DNA from: JANQIO01 sp038746745
GTDB lineage: Bacteria > Pseudomonadota > Gammaproteobacteria > Pseudomonadales > Halieaceae
Assembly (NCBI GenBank): GCA_038746745.1
Contig: JBCDKJ010000001.1
Location: 62,001 to 126,000 of the forward strand
Direction of reading: 5' to 3'
Length of the DNA stretch: 64,000 nucleotides
Position 1 is the first letter of the stretch, and the number at the start of each line of letters is the position of its first letter. Below the pieces are notes generated by a model. That model ran no database searches and was not told the origin of the DNA. It saw only the letters and a list, made by a program, of their open reading frames with translations. A program made the position numbers and the translations under genes. Of this stretch, positions 61,507 to 64,000 are shown piece after piece.

Positions 61507-63002
61507 GGCTCCTCTCTCAGGTCTGGCCGCTTTGTTGTGCAATGATGTTGTGCAATATGCATCGGAGGTATTCGGTGCTGCCATGGTCTAGCCCGCTCTA
61601 GTTGTGCAGACAGCCCAATCAACAGGTCTTCCCGTCCATATGCCGCTGTCAGCATGATACCAACGGGCAAACCCTCCGGGCTCCAGTGCAGAGGGACACT
61701 CGCCGAGGGTGCACCGCTTAAGTTCGCCAGTGGTGTGAAGGCGCCGTACGTAAGCTTCTTATGCAGATAATCGTCGAGATCTTGCTGATTGGTATTCAGA
61801 TAACCCAGCGGGACAGGCGCTTTTGCCAAGGTTGGCGTAAGCAAAACATCTACCTCTGACATAAAAGCACCGAAGTTGCGTGCTGTGGCATTTCTGTATT
61901 CGAGCGCGGCCGAGAGCTTTGTCGCGCTCATAGCCCTGCCCCGCTCTGCCAGCGCGAGATGACAGTGCTCTACAGTTTCCGAGCTTACGTTGCGACCGCT
62001 GGCGGCGGCCGTGGCGGGCAGTTCGTCTGCCAGGGCCACGGCGAGGAAGGTCACAATATGCTCGGCCATTTGCGCCCTCTCAAATGGTGGGCTCCGCTCG
62101 ATGACATCATGGCCCAGGTCTGCCAGCAGTGCCGCTGCTTCTGACAGTGCCTGGGCGCAGTCCGAGTCGATCTGGATGCCATTGCTACTACCGTTACTCA
62201 CCGCTATGCGCAGCGGTCCTGGGTCCTGGTTTACAGCGTCGGTGTATAGCCCCGGCTTATCTGGCGCACTGTAAAGCGCACCTGTCTCTAACCCTTCGAC
62301 GCCATCAAGCACGCTGGCACTGTCTCTGACGCTGCGCGTAATCACGTGCTGAACACCCAGTCCAAACCAGACTTCACTGAACTCCGGACCAGTGGGAACT
62401 CGGCCACGGCTGGGTTTGAGGCCAAACAGCCCGCAACAGGACGCTGGAATCCTGATAGACCCGGCAGAGTCGTTGCCATAGGCGATCGGCACGGCACCGC
62501 AGGCTATCGCCGCAGCGGCACCTCCCCCGGAACCGCCGGTTGAATGATCTACATGCCATGGATTGTGGCAAGGGCCATGCAATAGGGATTCTGTTGTGAT
62601 TGACGAGGAGAGCTCCGGCACGTTGGTGGTGCCGAGGGGTACTAACCCAAGCCGGCGGAATCGACGCACGATCTCGTCGTCACTGGGCTGCTTGGCACCG
62701 TCGGAGAGTCTGGTTCCAAAATAGCGTTTGGCACCTGCTACAAAGCCAAGACAGTCTTTCATGGCGATGGGCACACCGGCTAGTGGCCGCTTCTCAGCAC
62801 CGAGGCCAAGATCGGCTGCAGCCTGACGAGCGATCTCTTCTTCGAGTTCAACGAATGCGTTGATTTGAGGGTCCACCACTTCAATGATGGCAAGACTGCA
62901 ATCCAAGGCTTCATCTGCAGACAAGGTGCCCGCCGCGATGTGCGCCGCAAGTTCAGTGGCATCCCAGCTTGCATACTCAGTCAGATCCGCAAATCTGCTC
63001 AT
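61503..63002 (-). CDS. Amidase-signature hydrolase, NylA-like
   Basis: A 499-residue amidase. The Lys-cisSer-Ser triad is visible as Lys82 (GVPIAMKDC), Ser158 (GGSGGG) and Ser182 (DSAGSIRIPA); the 24-residue gap between serines is the family spacing. The motif has Gly159 where most members have a second Ser. SIRIPASCCGLFGLKPSRGR and AAYGREDLLIGLSAQLERARPW closely resemble, from memory, NylA, which opens cyclic 6-aminohexanoate dimer. No signal peptide. GAGG lies seven bases before the ATG. Its stop overlaps the downstream hydrolase start. Confidence 0.88.
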   Translation of the reverse strand: MSRFADLTEYASWDATELAAHIAAGTLSADEALDCSLAIIEVVDPQINAFVELEEEIARQAAADLGLGAEKRPLAGVPIAMKDCLGFVAGAKRYFGTRLSDGAKQPSDDEIVRRFRRLGLVPLGTTNVPELSSSITTESLLHGPCHNPWHVDHSTGGSGGGAAAAIACGAVPIAYGNDSAGSIRIPASCCGLFGLKPSRGRVPTGPEFSEVWFGLGVQHVITRSVRDSASVLDGVEGLETGALYSAPDKPGLYTDAVNQDPGPLRIAVSNGSSNGIQIDSDCAQALSEAAALLADLGHDVIERSPPFERAQMAEHIVTFLAVALADELPATAAASGRNVSSETVEHCHLALAERGRAMSATKLSAALEYRNATARNFGAFMSEVDVLLTPTLAKAPVPLGYLNTNQQDLDDYLHKKLTYGAFTPLANLSGAPSASVPLHWSPEGLPVGIMLTAAYGREDLLIGLSAQLERARPWQHRIPPMHIAQHHCTTKRPDLREEP

Positions 63003-63213
63003 CTTGCTACCTCAGCGCCAACTTCTCTGCCAACCCCACCAACCCCGCAAACTCCACCAGCCCGGTCAAAGCACCTCTGATGCACCCTGACTACGCCTAC
63101 AGGTTAGCCATCCTGCCGTCGCATCAGGAGATGCCTATGGCGGTTTTGCCGGTGCATGTTGCGCAACAGCATGCAGGGCTTAGCGCGTTGCAAACAAATG
63201 CTACAGGTTTGGT

Positions 63214-64000
63214 CTATCCGACTGGCGTATTGAGCTGGTCGATATCCTCACGGACGGCCTTGAAGAGCCATTCGCGAAAGCGCTTGAGAGAAGGGTTATT
63301 CCAGCGGTCCACCCGTGCAAAGAACCAGTAGGTCCATGGCGTCACAGGGCCGAATTCGGCATTGCCAGCACCGATTTCTACGAGATAACCCGCGCTGAGG
63401 TCAGGTGCGGCGACCAGCCGGTTGGTAAGAGCAACGCCTCGGCCCTGGCGGGCTGCTGCCAGCGTCATATGACCGTCCCACAGCCTCGGGCCGTGAGGTT
63501 CTGCATCCTCGATATCAAATTCATCCAGCCACACCCGCCAACTGTCAAAATCCTCTTCGTGTAACAGATCGACTTTGAGCAGGTCCTCGGGAGACTCTAT
63601 GGTTGGCTGGTTCTCAAGAAACTCCGGGCTCGCTACGGGAATAATCGGTGGCTTGGCAAACTCTGTGCCCCTGACGCCTGGAAACGGTGTCTCGGTGGAC
63701 GCGTCCTGTGGCAGCAGACGGATATCAATATCTGCCTCCATACGGGTAAGGTCGGCGCCGTCGTGGGTGGATTTCAGTTCCACATCGATTCCCGGATACA
63801 AGGCTTCGAACTGCGCCAGATGCTCTACCAGCCAATGCAAGGCGAAGCCCGGCATGCACCACACCTGGATATGGTTTTCGATACCTTGCTTGATCAGCCC
63901 CCTGGTCGCGTCGGCAATGTCATCGATGGCTCGGCCGATTTGCGCGTGATAGTGCCTGCCCTCTTCCGTCAGCATTGCCCCGGCAGCCGTGCGCTCCACC
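63214..64000 (-). CDS. LysR-type (GcvA-like) regulator, C-terminal part
   Basis: The frame runs off the right edge, so the helix-turn-helix is largely missing. What remains is ~262 residues, starting in the linker (TEEGRHYHAQIGRAIDDI) and covering the whole effector domain (VELKSTHDGADLTRMEADIDIR, ARQGRGVALTNRLV). It resembles GcvA/AmpR-type regulators. It is upstream of and parallel to the amidase gene (211-base gap with no feature seen), so it may control the amidase-hydrolase pair. Confidence 0.85.
   Translation of the reverse strand, partial: VERTAAGAMLTEEGRHYHAQIGRAIDDIADATRGLIKQGIENHIQVWCMPGFALHWLVEHLAQFEALYPGIDVELKSTHDGADLTRMEADIDIRLLPQDASTETPFPGVRGTEFAKPPIIPVASPEFLENQPTIESPEDLLKVDLLHEEDFDSWRVWLDEFDIEDAEPHGPRLWDGHMTLAAARQGRGVALTNRLVAAPDLSAGYLVEIGAGNAEFGPVTPWTYWFFARVDRWNNPSLKRFREWLFKAVREDIDQLNTPVG

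Overview
The window reads as a chromosomal segment of an aerobic, Gram-negative gammaproteobacterium, by eye GC-rich and densely coded. Conserved blocks support this: icd divergent from rluE-nudJ-mnmA-hflD-purB, and clpS-clpA-infA-bpt-aat-trxB next to ftsK-lolA-rarA-crcB-serS-cysG. The ThrH, RoxA and HflD homologues, many TonB/lipid functions and a full methylmalonyl-CoA route fit marine oligotrophic groups such as the Halieaceae/Cellvibrionales. That placement is inference. No rRNA, tRNA, CRISPR array, insertion sequence or prophage gene was seen.

Layout: (1) 1-4.8 kb, sulfur/amino-acid functions: a truncated D-cysteine desulfhydrase-like enzyme, a 5'-nucleotidase, cysB, thrH and convergent pabB. 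(2) 5-13.5 kb, one operon for propionyl-CoA to succinyl-CoA: carboxyltransferase, an unusually long biotin carboxylase/biotin carrier, epimerase, B12-dependent mutase, MeaB GTPase and a small Rieske protein. (3) 13.5-19.8 kb, a minus-strand tRNA/rRNA-modification and purine operon (rluE-nudJ-mnmA-hflD-purB-roxA-GNAT), mostly joined by 4-8 base overlaps. (4) 19.8-37.6 kb, icd, the N-degron pathway (clpS, clpA, bpt, aat), infA, trxB, then ftsK to cysG, and the tail protease prc. (5) 37.7-47.3 kb, accessory genes: ChaC-like cyclotransferase, a two-helix membrane protein, SDR, acyl-CoA dehydrogenase with APC permease, YdjM-like protein, arfB, an acidic lipoprotein, a PlsC-like acyltransferase and a membrane-anchored beta-lactamase-fold hydrolase.

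(6) 47.3-63 kb is the most distinctive region. A TetR regulator and a divergent RND transporter share a spacer with two adjacent 18-base direct repeats, very probably the operator. The RND gene overlaps a LolA-fold periplasmic protein and then an outer-membrane barrel, so the trio could form an inner-to-outer-membrane lipid or hydrophobic-substrate path. Next comes a FecI/FecR pair, then two paralogous TonB-dependent receptors (one with a signalling STN domain, one without), each preceded by a Fur-like dyad. Opposing them is a translationally coupled pair: a secreted beta-lactamase-fold hydrolase resembling NylB (6-aminohexanoate-dimer hydrolase) and an amidase-signature enzyme resembling NylA, followed by a truncated LysR regulator. 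My best candidate for an undescribed system is this receptor-plus-amide-hydrolase locus, possibly importing and cleaving an oligoamide or lactam-type substrate. Substrate and co-regulation are inference.

A second theme is short tandem duplication (units of 9, 12, 14, 18, 19 and 21 bases, 2-4 copies) in many intergenic spacers and gene ends, and once inside the purB start region.
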